From positions 1,615,832-1,679,831 of the forward strand of contig SCFE01000069.1 of the NCBI GenBank assembly GCA_004352715.1: DNA of 64,000 nt. Reading direction: 5' to 3'. Position numbers and translations under genes: made by a program. Every line of letters begins with the position of its first letter. Position 1 is the first letter of the stretch. Source of the stretch: Hofstenia miamia (lineage: Eukaryota > Xenacoelomorpha > Acoela). The notes beneath the pieces were generated by a model. The model searched no databases. It was not told where the DNA came from and worked only from the letters and a program-made list of their open reading frames with translations. Positions 11,119-22,792 of the stretch are shown here, piece after piece.

Positions 11119-11403
11119 TCAAGGAACACTTTTTCTAGATATAAGTTTAAACATAGCATTTCTAAATTCAATGTTTGATATGGGATAAACAAAAACATTG
11201 ACTGCTAAATTACTGAGCATACATAACCTTGCTATTTTCTCATAAACAGTTTTGAATTCCCATAACTGGTGCTTGAGAAGATTAATGAAGATGAGGAAAT
11301 GCCCTTGATTGGGTAGTGTTGATAAAACCAAAATAATAGTTATGAAGAATAACATTCAAGTTGTATTATTCTTGGCTACTTTATGTTGTCCTCCTAAACG
11401 ACG
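11119..11403 (-). pseudogene. Class A GPCR-like fragment (TM6-TM7-tail)
   Basis: On the minus strand the frame reads RRLGGQHKVAKNNTT, a TGA, then a hydrophobic segment with a central Pro (LVLSTLPNQG, like TM6). A second hydrophobic segment follows, ending NVFVYPISNIEFRNAM, which resembles the TM7 NPxxY region and helix 8. Order, spacing and the basic pre-TM6 segment fit a rhodopsin-class receptor C-terminus. The TGA sits where the family usually has an aromatic residue, and nothing upstream gives TM1-TM5, so this is a decayed copy or an isolated last exon. Ligand class unknown. Confidence 0.5.
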
Positions 11404-11483
11404 GTTTTGTCATAAAATTGAATTTGAATTTGAAAAGAACTTATCAAAGAGTTGTTAGAAAAGTATTACTTTCAGGTATTTAC

Positions 11484-11702
11484 TCATGCAGAATGACCAG
11501 TGAATACACGAATACCGAATACATAAAAATTTGAGACACATAGTTGTTTTTGGTTTGGCAAAGGGGAGTCACAAGCTCTTTCATTTTGCAAGAGACAAAT
11601 TTGGTCTTCCATTTTGGTAAGTCTTTCATTTAATTGTAATACAAGATCAATTAATTCACTTTTCCTTAGGGATTTCAAGTTAGGAGCATTGTAAGCAGGC
11701 AA
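11484..11702 (-). CDS. Unrecognised short frame with coiled-coil-like segment
   Basis: 72 codons containing LRKSELIDLVLQLNERLTKM followed by EDQICLLQNE, a heptad-like pattern suggesting a short coiled coil of the kind seen in transposon ORF1 proteins. It sits just upstream, in minus-strand sense, of the GPCR-like fragment and downstream of another unrecognised frame at 11962-12321. No function can be stated. Confidence 0.25.
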   Translation of the reverse strand: MPAYNAPNLKSLRKSELIDLVLQLNERLTKMEDQICLLQNERACDSPLPNQKQLCVSNFYVFGIRVFTGHSA

Positions 11703-11961
11703 AATTTTCTTTATGCAATGTAACCAGTAGGAGAAAGAAGTGCATTGGTAATATATCCATTAGGTATAAGAGTACGTACTCCATGTGGGCTCACCTTCCA
11801 AAAGGGTTAATATAGTTTTGTTCTATTAGTTTGGTAACATTTGATGAGGATTTAGAATAAATAACAAACAAATTATGAGTTTGGTTAGGTGTTGAAGGTT
11901 TCCAAAAGAATAACACATAGAAATGACTTATATCAGTTTTGGTGGTTAGTTCTTTAAACAG

Positions 11962-12321
11962 TCATGGGTCAATATCTAGCTTCGTTAAGGTTAGTATAAC
12001 CATAGCATAGACCAAGTTATTACATTCTAACAGACTAGTACCTACTCTCGAGTAGGCAGAAATCTTCCATTCACCATGTTTAACTACACATGTAACGTGG
12101 GAAAACAATCTATTCACTTTCAGGAAGATGTTATAGTAATTACCAATGATTGAGAATGCATAGTATATAATTGCAAAGACATGAGACAATGTGAGAGCAG
12201 AGAAATTTGAATTAGAATGGCACTGATGGCCGGAGTGAAACAAATTATCAGTCATCAAAAGCACCTTTAAGAATTGAGCCAACTTGCTAAACTCCAAAGA
12301 AAAGCGAGCCTGTGCTGCCAT
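11962..12321 (-). CDS. Unrecognised 119-residue frame
   Basis: Begins MAAQARFSLEFSKLAQFLKV and ends TLTKLDIDP before a stop. Beyond the stop the frame stays open and protein-like for about 60 more codons (FKELTTKTDISHFYVLFFWK). It is probably a decayed gene or mobile-element ORF. No domain recognised. A GC-richer stretch (12325-12380) lies just beyond its start. Confidence 0.25.
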   Translation of the reverse strand: MAAQARFSLEFSKLAQFLKVLLMTDNLFHSGHQCHSNSNFSALTLSHVFAIIYYAFSIIGNYYNIFLKVNRLFSHVTCVVKHGEWKISAYSRVGTSLLECNNLVYAMVILTLTKLDIDP

Positions 12322-13607
12322 GTAGAACCCCGAGGCGACCTACCGGGCAATACACCTCCACACAGTCTCCCTTTTCTCAAGATCGGATTTAGCTAAGAAT
12401 TACCATTAATTTCATTTACAATAACAGAGAGTAACTGAATAAAATTGTAGTAAAACTTTTACTAACAAATCATGCACACTAAAGCCCTATTTGCACATAA
12501 AAAAATAAATAGAATAAAATAATACAACCTGCCAATGGCAGAACAAAAATAATGTTTACAATGGCGTTATTGAGCATGACTAAAATTGAAATGGCAGCCA
12601 ACTGGGAAGTTGTTGTAGCCTCCTATTGGAGATGATGGTGATGCAAAACGGAAAATCAAAAAGAATAATGATTACAGAATGAAGATACTGCTGCTGATGG
12701 CACAATATATATACATATTAGAAAATGGAGCTAAATTCATGCACGTAATGAAGAAATATAAGCATTAACAAACTTGGTATTCAACACTCAGATGGTCAAG
12801 AATACAAACAATTATATTTATAAAAATACCAAAACCATCTTCAGTGCAGACATGCATATACAGTAGAATAATCATTTCAAATTAAAATAATATTGCTGGC
12901 AAAAATCACTGAATGCCAAGTTTGCCATCATCAAATAAAAATTTTTTTAATCACTACAATAATAAGGACATTTAGTGTAGAGCACAATAATTGATGAAAG
13001 CAAAACCGAGTTTCCATCAGTCGCATTCATTTGCTCTAGACGAAATTTAATTTTTCAATTCTAGTAAAGCACAAGAAAATCTTATTGGTTAAAATATTTC
13101 AGAATGGTTATGAAAACACATTCCAATAAAATTTGTTTATAAGCAGCCTTAAATAATAAATGGATAGAGGCGATCCAAGGATGTTCACTAGATATATATG
13201 TAGATCAGAAAATTTATTCTATGGATATCCATAGATCATTGTGGATCAAAAATAAAGACTAACAAAAAGTTTTATCCATTCTTATGTTAAATGTTTTAGC
13301 AAAATTACTATAAATAAAAAATGACAATAAAAACGCAACGTTTTTTTTACAAATCTGATAATGTACGTGTGTATCAATTTCATTTCACAATGAGAGCTAA
13401 CTGCATGTTTAGTATAACAATCAATATATTGTAACCTGCTTAAAACCCAAATTTCACTGGAGGTATGTGAAATTGTCTTTCTCTCTCATTTAGAGTGTGT
13501 TTAAAATTTTTCTTGCTGAAATTTTCCTGATGTATATGAATCCATTATGAACTGGATATGAATTGGAAAATATTTGATCCAAGGCAACACTGCAAATTCT
13601 ACGAATG
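12322..13607. other. Non-coding AT-rich stretch
   Basis: No gene, repeat or RNA that I can support. Confidence 0.5.
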
Positions 13608-13641
<34 letters not shown>

Positions 13642-13811
13642 TCTNNNNNNNNNNNNNNNNNNNNNNNNNNNNNNNNNNNNNNNNNNNNNNNNNNNNNNNN
13701 NNNNNNNNNNNNNNNNNNNNNNNNNNNNNNNNNNNNNNNNNNNNNNNNNNNNNNNNNNNNNNNNNNNNNNNNNNNNNNNNNNNTATATATATATATATAT
13801 ATATATATACT
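13608..13811. repeat. TA microsatellite split by an assembly gap
   Basis: (TA)n at 13608-13640, CTCT, then 139 Ns (13645-13783), then (TA)n and CTCT again. The flanks are the same, so the gap probably reflects collapse or expansion at one microsatellite. Confidence 0.85.
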
Positions 13812-15414
13812 CTAGGATTCTAAGTTAGGTCGTTAGGAAATTTTTTTGAATTTAGATTTGCTTCGTGCGGTTTTGTGGTGAAAAAATTATGCATGCGAAG
13901 TTTCTACGAATTGGTCAAGTGACGAGCAAAAATTTTCTCTTGATTAATGTTACCATACTTATCTCAATCAGTCGAAAAGTCCTCGAAACTTAGAATTTGA
14001 ATTTTTTTTTAAAAAATTGGTTTTCTTTTAGAAAAAAGCATATTTTTACTTTATGCAAGAGAATAAGTTCTAGAGCAAATCTTCATCATAGATGTGTCCA
14101 TGTAAAAGGCTTTCCAAATTTTTAGCAGGCTTGGTTAGAATTTTTCAACAATTCAAATAGAAATAGCGTTAAACCGATCAAGTCAACAAGCAAGCTTGCT
14201 ACTTTCAGTTACTAATTTGATTATTCTTTCAATGCATTGCATGAAGCATTCAAATTTTCTTACATAAAACTCTTCATTGAAATTTTCCTAGTTCTGCAGT
14301 AATAAAGGCTCACTAATATGTTGGCTCACATTTAATTAGGTACAATAAAGTTTAAAAATTCAAAATTTTTTGCATTTTCAATTTAAGCAAAATATAATTT
14401 ACGTATTTGTAATACCAAAACAAACTAAATTATCTTTTAACAACTTATCCCCATGATTGTCACCTTCTAGTTTCATAAGAGATGACGGAATGGGAGCTCA
14501 TTGGTCTGCAACATGCATATGAGATGTTAAAATACTTCTGTCTGGAAATTTTACATAAGTAAAGTAATAATGCCTTATTTTTAACAGTGTTTACATTTGT
14601 AGATCACAACTAATAAGTTTAATACAACGAGTCGTGTTCATTGAAGACAGTGTATATTGAAGATGCAACACTGCTACTAACAAAACTGGCATCACACACA
14701 ATAAATCATCGAACCGAATCTACATAGGATTTCTTCACTTTAATAGAAGAGGATTAACCTTTGTATGCATACTTCCAAATTTTGTCAACTAAAGTACATT
14801 TTTATGCTATTTTCTGTAGACAAATTCAATTATTTTGGTGAATGTTGTCTGATTGAGATAAGAATAGCAGAATACATGGAGTTATCACGAGAAAACATTT
14901 GTTGTACATGACCTAAATATCCTCTAAGAACCTACTTTTACAGTATGTAATTTAATCAAAGGTACATTTTATTTTGGAAATTTTTTGTTTTTCGCCAAAA
15001 TCTAAATGTAATTTTCGCTCACTAATATTGGACCAATATGGATGAAATTTAGCATTTACAATTACTTTCCTCCTAGTTACACAAAACGACATGACGAGGC
15101 AAATCGAAATTCGAAAAAATGTTTTTTGCAACCCACTCAAATATATACAGCTTAAACTAATAGTGAAATTCCGATTTATTCTTCAGCATTACAGACAAAG
15201 AATATTAAAAAAATATGAATTTCAATAAACAAATAGAGCTAAATTCAAGTACTTGAAATGTCGAGTTGAATTGAAAGCACAGCAATTGATATATTCAAGC
15301 AATGTAATAAAAGTTTGCCAAGAGTGACTGCTATTCTAAGGGAGTCTCCTGAGCACGGGAGGAAGCTCCTTATCGGAATGAGAGTGAGTGAGAGCGCGAT
15401 CAAAACTTTAGTAG

Positions 15415-15417
<3 letters not shown>
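13812..15417. other. Non-coding AT-rich stretch
   Basis: No supported gene. A GC-richer patch at 15315-15405 stands out next to the microsatellite but gives no recognisable RNA or protein. Confidence 0.45.
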
Positions 15418-15450
<33 letters not shown>

Positions 15451-15456
15451 NTTTTT

Positions 15457-15489
<33 letters not shown>
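15418..15489. repeat. Two TA microsatellites around a single N
   Basis: (TA)n, ATT, N at 15451, TTTTTTGTA and (TA)n again. The lone N looks like a forced join inside repeat. Confidence 0.85.
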
Positions 15490-15492
<3 letters not shown>

Positions 15493-16372
15493 ATTAAGAT
15501 TTACTAATCATTGCTGTTTTTCAAGGTTTTTTTAATAGTGCACAATGCTGAAACAAACCTCAAGATAAATTTGTAGATGAAAGAAAAATGTCCCCAATCA
15601 GCGTGAACTTGACAGTGTTATTTTTTAATTTTCTGAGGTTGTAGAAATCAGTGTAAATTCCCTTCTTCAAGTTCCAGGAGTAATCTTCCATCATATGCAG
15701 CCAACAGCCTTAATATCTTTGTGGCCCTAAGATTTTCTCCAAAGTAATCCATGCATTTTTTGAGAAAATTATTATTTTTTTTATGGCTATTCCTAACTCT
15801 TTCATGCAGTACAACAATTAAATTACAAGGTTTTATTAGCTTTGTATACAGTTGTGACCAAATATTCCATGCTTTTACTTCAACTCCTGTCGCTGATGCA
15901 CAACACTTGATTGTTTATTTAGCAAGATTATTTATGGGTCACTAAATTCACGAATATTTACTAATAACTGGAGTATTTTTTCTATCTGAATACAGCAATC
16001 TATTGGGAAACCAAGCAAATTCAGCATTAGAAATTAACTCCTCATTATAAAACTTTCATATAGAAAGTGTTACTCAGCAGAGGCATCAATTGAGATTATG
16101 AACTATAGAAAAGAAGAATGAAATTCATTATACATGTATTACAGATATCACACCAAAAAATAATTTGAAAATTTTCATCAATAATATTGAGAAATCAATC
16201 TCTTTTCTAAGGACTTTTAAACCTATTTGAATTTTTCTTGTAGATATTTAGTTTTTTGGTTAACCCAAACGTTTTTAAGTGATTTTGTGTACTCCTATAA
16301 CTTTTTTTATTCTTCCTCTGGTACAATCGTAAATATGTTCGGGTTTCATTGTGAATGGGATTCGCCATGTTG
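15490..16372. other. Non-coding AT-rich stretch
   Basis: Nothing supported beyond short chance frames. Confidence 0.5.
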
Positions 16373-16925
16373 AATATATATATATATATATTAACCGGTT
16401 TCGATTCGAAAATCATCATCAGAATAAAAAATTTGTGGGAATAAGATTTATAATATTCTATAATAAAATTTATTGATTTTTAAATTTTCATGCACTTAGA
16501 ATAAATTTAATATGCTCATATTACTTTGTTGCTTGTTCAATCATTGATCTTTGTTATGGTTCTTAATTAATAAAGCTTCAGCAATCTTCGTAATTCGTGT
16601 TTTCATTATTTTTTTTAAAATGGTTCTTTTTAGCATGATGTTGATGCATATATATTTCTGACATTTGATGCCCTGATAGATGCTCATTGATCCTAGTTAT
16701 AAAATGCCGTTAGTTTCCCCGATGTAAGAAATATTGCATTATTGACAATTGTATTTATAGACAAGTGAGAAAACTAACATTTTTTCGATAGGATCTTTGT
16801 TCTTAAAAATAGCTGACGTTTTCTTTGATTGCAAAAGTGGTGTTAGATTATTTAATTTTAATCGTGTATTAATGATCTTTATCCGTGCTTTTAAGACATT
16901 TTGATTGTCCTCAATATATGTTAAT
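16373..16925 (-). mobile_element. Penelope-like element 3' fragment (GIY-YIG endonuclease)
   Basis: On the minus strand: PLLQSKKTSAIFKNKDPI, SLVYKYNC, then Cys-Asn-Ile-Ser-YIGET (YIGET at 16712-16726). After one frameshift come RHFITRINEHLSGHQMS and YMHQHHAKKNHF. This is the GIY-YIG nuclease order (YIG, Arg-x3-Arg, then Glu-His), with Cys residues before YIG as in Penelope-like elements. The 3' end has the CTGATGATGA...CGAAACCGGTTAA block (16391-16422) followed by a TA run. Stops and a frameshift make it non-functional. The RT half is not present. Confidence 0.7.
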
Positions 16926-16969
16926 TTTTAATATATTGTTACATTCAATAGACAATAATATTTATATTT

Positions 16970-17240
16970 AAATATAATTAAAGCTGCACGGAATTGTGTT
17001 TGATATAGCCTGGATAACATATTATACTTTTGTCTGTATTCACTAACTGATCATGCTTACTTGCCAAGTTTGGGTGTTTTTAATGACCACTTAAGAGTTT
17101 TTGATCATAAATAGCGGCTTTTTGTGTTAAGATTATTAAATCAAAATGAACAATAATGTAATAGCAAGTAATAATTGAACGTGATATTCCTGCCCTAAAT
17201 TTCTAAGGTGGTATAAGTGTCTAACGCCATTTTGAAGCTT
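16970..17240 (-). mobile_element. CR1/L2-like LINE 3' fragment, copy of 2827-3102
   Basis: Nucleotide match to the C-terminal part of the RT fragment at 2680-3800. Shared landmarks are AAAGCTGCAYGGAATTG, ACATATTATACTTTYGTCTGTATTC, TGATCATGCTTACTTGC, AATAGCGGCTTTTTGT, GAACAATAATGTA and GGTGGTATAAGT. Many indels; coding capacity lost. Confidence 0.75.
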
Positions 17241-17989
17241 GTTTTCGTCCTGTCAAATGTTTTTGATCTATTTCAACCAGAGGCGTCACGTTCTTAGGGG
17301 CCCATGGGATCCGGCCCGACTAGAAATACTTTTAAAAATTTACTTAAAAATTTAAGTAATTGAAGTAAATTTAATTTGAAAATTTTGAAGTGATTAAACT
17401 TAAATTATACAATTAAAATATTAAATTGCATATTAATTAAGAAACTTCTAAGGCCATCTCAAGCACAATAGCTATCTAGAACGACGGATTTAATAATGCT
17501 ATTGGGATTGCTAAGCATTCGCTTAATAGCCAATTAACAAAGAGCAGGGGCCCGTCAATGCTGGGCTCGTTAATAAAATCCATTTTGTTAAGGATTTCTT
17601 CGTAATGAAATAAAGCTCTGTGCTTTTCGTGGGGCCTTTAGCGATGGGATAACAAAGAATTCTATATTTAAAGCTCCACAATTTTGATCATCCTAGGCTG
17701 TTGATAAAAACATATTGTGATTTAGAATTCATTCAACTGCTGCCAATTAAATGTTGGATTTATTGTCTTGCCTTAAATTTAATTGGGCCTCAATAACATG
17801 ATATGAGCGAAAAATGTAAAACTATTTATGATTTTCACGTAGAAAATCATTTTGTTTCTTCTCATAGCTTGAATGGAAATAAGTACAATATTTATTGTAG
17901 TATTTTATCAAAAAATTTTCATTTGCAAAATCAACTATTAAAATTTGTTTCTACATATGGCTAATTTAAAAGACATTATTTTGGAATGA
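17241..17989. other. Non-coding stretch with GC-richer repeat-like patches
   Basis: Patches such as TTAGGGGCCCATGGGATCC (17296-17315) resemble ends of non-autonomous DNA transposons but no second terminus is found. Nothing else supported. Confidence 0.35.
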
Positions 17990-18230
17990 AATATTCCTGT
18001 CCTAGTCACGTGAATAACATCTTCATTGGCAGCTTTAGTATATCAGAATTCTTGGTTTGGAATAATATCTGTCTATTCCGAGTATTGAGAGTAAGGTCTT
18101 CTGTAATCCACAAAATGTGCGTCTGTAAATCTATCTTAGTTTGAAAAATTGTTGAAAGTAACTTATTTATAGATTTTTTTCAATTTTTTTTGAAATATTT
18201 GCAAGTATTGTTTTGGCAATCATTCATTGG
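17990..18230. repeat. Dispersed repeat, second copy of 165-400
   Basis: See the 165-400 entry. It lies in the same orientation about 17.8 kb away. Confidence 0.5.
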
Positions 18231-18645
18231 ACACATCTACCCCTGCTTATTGCATACATTGTTGAATACATAGACATTTACTACTGACCAAATATTTTCC
18301 AAATTCCTTGCTTGTTATTTCTCCAGAATTATGCCTAAATTTTTACTGTCATTTACAAGAAGAGATCATGAACTTGTTAAATCGATTGTTTAGGTGTAAT
18401 TTTGGAAAGCTTCATCATGATAAAATGTTTGGAAAGCAAGGCGTATAATGTTGCTTGTAAGAACGATTAAAATCGAAGAAAGGATATCGCTATAAATTGT
18501 TTTGGTAGCATATACATGTACTAGATCTAAAATAATCTTACCAAAAACGCCACATAACTACGAGATATCAACGGTTTAATTGTAATAGTACAAACATATC
18601 CCATTGAATTGGGTAGAAAATGAATATGTACATTTGTTGCATTCA

Positions 18646-18648
<3 letters not shown>

Positions 18649-18724
<76 letters not shown>

Positions 18725-18725
18725 N
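18649..18725. repeat. Long TA microsatellite ending at a single N
   Basis: About 75 bases of pure TA, then N at 18725, immediately followed by copy 1 of a 1.06-kb duplication. Confidence 0.9.
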
Positions 18726-19776
18726 GTTGCGAAATAGGGTTAATGTTATGCCTTCAATATATAAAAAAGTGAATTCGGTAGTGGAAGCATAATGTATATT
18801 TTGGTCATCAAACTGTGCTGTACACATGCAATAGCCAATACTGTTCTAATTTACTAGGCGGGACAATAATGATTTTCGAATTGGGACTTTATTATGTTTC
18901 ACCAAGATTTTCATCCATTAATGCTTGTGAGAACGTTCTTAGTGAACCTAAATAATTGCAAATTATTGGTAGTTTTTCTTCTTCTAAAGTATTCAATAGA
19001 TTAATCGATTTCCAATTATCGTAATAAATGCAATATAAATTAATTATTGCTTACACCTTGCAGATAGATTTGAAGCAATGCTTAATGTATATGTACTATT
19101 TTATCATATCAGCATACATTTCATGAGGAATTGAAGCATCTGTGCTCTGTTGAGGGGGGGGACGTTCCCAGTTCCCCCCTCTGGGTGCCCCTCTGTGGTA
19201 AGTCCAAACTTATTCAGAGAACTAAAGGGTTCAATTCCATTTTGCCTTGATTTTCAAAAGCGTAAAGGTATTTGACATTTTGAAATTGACCTAATTGCGT
19301 CATTTATTGAAATAGAAAATACACCGTTGAAATATATATAATACCCACTATAATACCTACTAAGCTTAGTAGGCACCCTATCCAAACCACATCAATGAGG
19401 AGTTATTGTGCTTTAAAGCTACATTTCATCATTTCTTCATCAAAAGAAGTAATTAAGAAAAGTATATCTAGCATATTCTGAGTCTTCAGCTATGTGTTCA
19501 TTTAATGTATTGGTTATTGAATAGGTTAGGATTGCAAAAGCTTGAAATCATTATTGAAAAGTATTACAGTGTTTAAAGTTTTAATTGAAAAGATGATCCT
19601 AATCACATCATTATAATGTAGATAATAATTTATTTAAACAGGTCAGAAACAAGCTATCAATTACAAGCAAATCACTAATATAAGGAGAGACATTTGTTGA
19701 ATTGCTTTATAAACTAGTAGTTTTGTCTTACATGAAATTGACATTTTTGTAAAATGTGAGTTTCGATAATTGAGTG

Positions 19777-19780
<4 letters not shown>
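18726..19780. repeat. 1,055-bp direct duplication, copy 1
   Basis: Almost identical to 25878-26933; the only difference noticed is one G in a poly-G run. It contains a G-run/C-run hairpin-like segment (19152-19195) and the perfect 18-bp palindrome CCTACTAAGCTTAGTAGG at 19356-19373. It is flanked on both sides by TA microsatellite. No coding potential seen. Either a recent duplication or an assembly duplication. Confidence 0.9.

Positions 19781-19815
<35 letters not shown>
19781..19815. repeat. TA microsatellite
   Basis: Pure TA run at the right edge of duplication copy 1. Confidence 0.9.
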
Positions 19816-19817
<2 letters not shown>

Positions 19818-20499
19818 GTATACATATGCCCGAAATTACTTTTAATGTTAAAATATCGAGTAAACTCTATCTAGATCAATAATTCTTCAACTGAATCCAT
19901 TTTTTAGTAGAACGTGCGATGATCACATGTGAAGTGAGAAATTCTCAAGCAATTACATGCAAGCTATAGGATTTAGCATGTATTTACAACTGCGCTTGAA
20001 CCTAGAAAGTTTAATTAAATCTGGAATTTCTGTGGGTATTTCACCACAATTTGTGCTATAATTTCAATAATTTGCTGTACAAACTAAATTCGATACAACC
20101 AAAAATCAAATTTCGATATCAGAAACAGCTTATATGTCATGACATTGAATATCAATATATGTGGTAGTGATGGACATCTATTTACGGATCCTTAAAAACC
20201 GGATATTTCTTAAGGGGGGTAGGTATATCAACGTACCATGCCAAGCTCGAATAAATTTAGCATATTCATTTGCAGTTTATCAATAGAATGATTAAAATAC
20301 TTTAAAAGATGATTTCTGAGGATGGATTAACATTCATTTGGAAACTGAAGTTATATGAAATCAGCATTCATTCGTTTATCAGTTGCTAGCTTTTCTTCAA
20401 AAAAATTGTGTATTATGAAAACATATGATTGAGGAACAATGATTAATTGTAAGTGAATTAGCGAATTAATTTATTCTTTCATATGTTTGAAAAAATATG

Positions 20500-20680
20500 G
20501 GCATTCATAATATCGAAGAAAAACGAAATCCAACCATGTTATTTTTCAGTAAAATATACCATTTTTCGGGAAAAGTAAGAGCGGGTCTAGGCTTTCTGCA
20601 ACTAATTGAAATGGTTTTCACCAACAAATCTTGGTGGTAGTAGATCTATGGAGGTATTCGCCACTGAAGTAAACTATTTC
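20500..20680 (+). repeat. Diverged dispersed repeat, copy 1
   Basis: Matches 21115-21300. Shared words include CATTTTTC-GGAAA-GTA, GGCTTTCTGCAACTA against GGGTTTCTGCAACTA, and ATTCGCCACTG. No protein; possibly a non-autonomous element. 19816-20499 holds nothing I can support. Confidence 0.5.
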
Positions 20681-21114
20681 AGAGCCTTCAATTTTATTAT
20701 TGTCATTTGCTATTCTAGTAAATTTTAAAATGAACAATAAACTAATATTAGAAATTTAGTTTAAGCATCACGACCCATTTTAGATAACCCACCCCAAGCT
20801 GACCACAGACAGAGCTGGACATGAATTACCTTATTTTGAAAAGTAAATATAAAAATTCTGACAATTACGACTGTGATAATGCAATTAGGTACTTAATGAT
20901 AACTTTGTTAAAAAAATGAAGTGTATTATAAAAATAGGAATACTTCATTTTAGCGTCTCAAATCCCTATTTTGTGTTTTCAGATGCTAACTGTTCTGAAA
21001 AATCAATGAGCGGTATTATGCAGCGATGTGATTGAACAGTAATGACTTATTATAAATGAAACATATGGAAATTAAGGAATAAATGTGTTCGTAAATATTT
21101 ACTGAAAACATTTG

Positions 21115-21300
21115 ATTTTCCTGGTATGGGCAAAAAGCGGAATACACAATCATGTTCTTTTTCAGAAAATAAGCCATTTTTCAGGAAAGGTAGGATCGGT
21201 CATAGGGTTTCTGCAACTATTTCGAACTGGTCTTTGCCAAAAAATTCTGGTGGGGGATCCATCCCGGGATCTCTCCCCGTTCTAAATTCGCCACTGGTTG
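21115..21300 (+). repeat. Diverged dispersed repeat, copy 2
   Basis: Partner of 20500-20680 in the same orientation. It is slightly longer on the right, with GGGGGATCCATCCCGGGAT before ATTCGCCACTGG. Confidence 0.5.
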
Positions 21301-21634
21301 CATAGCCATAGTTATCTTGATGTCATATTACAAAATATACACAGGTGTACATAAAATAATGTGGAATTAACATAACATTAAATTTGTATTTAAAAATCTC
21401 TTCTGAAAATATTGTATGAAATTTTTCCACGCTACGCCATTGATTTCAACACATTAATTTTTTGCTGCATCACTATGTCAAATTTGACTACAATCTCTTT
21501 CTGACTGAGCAGAAGTTAATTGCTTGGCAAAGATCTTCAATGCAACGTTAACACGACGTTAGATGGGTGCTTCTATTGAGATTTCAAAAATATGTATTTA
21601 CAAGCTTGTTACAATTCATAATTATTCGGCCCGT

Positions 21635-21705
21635 TTTATTCCGTCATTTAAAAAATCTTCGGCCCGCCAGTTTCAGACCAGCCCGGCCCGAGGCCATCTC
21701 TGCTT
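21635..21705 (-). repeat. GC-rich hAT-like terminus
   Basis: On the minus strand it reads CAGAGATGGCCTCGGGCCGG and continues with GGGCCG words, resembling ends of hAT-type non-autonomous elements. The opposite terminus and target duplication were not found. Confidence 0.3.
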
Positions 21706-21779
21706 GTGCTATGCATATTGTTTAGATGATAAGATATTCTCAAATGCTAGGTAATGGTTGATTTGAATGTGCAATAACT

Positions 21780-22490
21780 TTTTAAATAATTTACAAATTA
21801 TTGAGATTGGCGTATGATTTATACAAAGGTGTAATATCTGACATTTTCATTATCTCCGGAAATTTGATTTCAACTGTAATTTGATTAAATGTTTGCCAAA
21901 TATATGAAAATATTTCCTTATAATAAAACAAGTTAAATGAGTGGAACCTTTATTAACTTCTAAATTTTGTACAATAGTCTCTAATAATTTTAAGGTAGAT
22001 AGTCTAAATTGAAACGTTGGCTTAGAATTTGATTACCTATGTCTTTAAATGTCTGATTTAAATGATTTAGTATCCTTTTTTATTGGTATAATTTTTATTA
22101 TCAAAATAAATTTCTGAAATGTCAATATTCAGCCCATTCGATTTTCCAGTAAAACGTCTTAAAAATTTCCACTTTTGTTTAGAAGAATTTAAGTTTTTAA
22201 AAAATAACGTTATTTTATAGCGGAATTTTTATTGCGAATATTAGTACTTAATTCGTTTATTTGATATTTCGTAATTAGTGCAATTTATTTTGGTCGGATT
22301 AGCTTTAGCTTGTTCAGCAAAATTCTGCTTTATGTTCATGGTGTTCCTAATTACTTGCTTATCAGCGGTCATTAATATAAATCGTCATGATTTGTCGACT
22401 ACTCGGCGGGTTTTTAGCGGTGCTACTTTTTCAAGGGCATGATTAATCCGTGCCGAGAAGTAATTTAACATGCGGGAACCAGGATTTAGA
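21780..22490 (-). mobile_element. CR1/L2-like LINE fragment (linker and RT start)
   Basis: On the minus strand: INHALEKVAPLKTRRVVDK (the same linker as ITHALNRVAPVK at 583-915), KQNFAEQAKAN, KQKWKFLRRFTGKSNGLNID and a YTNKK-NHLNQTF block. After frame breaks, FPEIMKMSDITPLYKSYANL, the start of RT, follows near 21800. Multiple stops. It belongs to the same broad LINE group as the fragment at 400-2440. Confidence 0.65.
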
Positions 22491-22751
22491 GTAAAAATTT
22501 ACTCTAATGCAAAATTTTAATTAAATTTTCCATGATTTCATCGGAATAATTTTTGTTGATTGATAAGCATAAGCATGTAGCCAATTAAAAAACAGACCCA
22601 ATTGAAAATCTCGTAGAAGAATAGCTTCTTTTATGAATTGCCTGGCTATAACATTAATAACATACACATTGAAGGAGTACAGCAATGACTGCTTTTGGAA
22701 AACGCATAATGACATATAAACATTTGCTCTTAAATATTAATTATCAACAAT

Positions 22752-22755
<4 letters not shown>

Positions 22756-22790
<35 letters not shown>
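22756..22790. repeat. TA microsatellite
   Basis: Pure TA run. Confidence 0.9.

Positions 22791-22792
<2 letters not shown>

Noticed and set aside
13558-13828. Open frames of alternating Tyr-Ile
   Set aside because: Translations of TA microsatellite and Ns, not genes. The same applies to frames at 15245, 18576 and 38444.
15315-15405. GC-richer patch as a tRNA or small RNA gene
   Set aside because: No cloverleaf arms or B-box in the right order; no other support.
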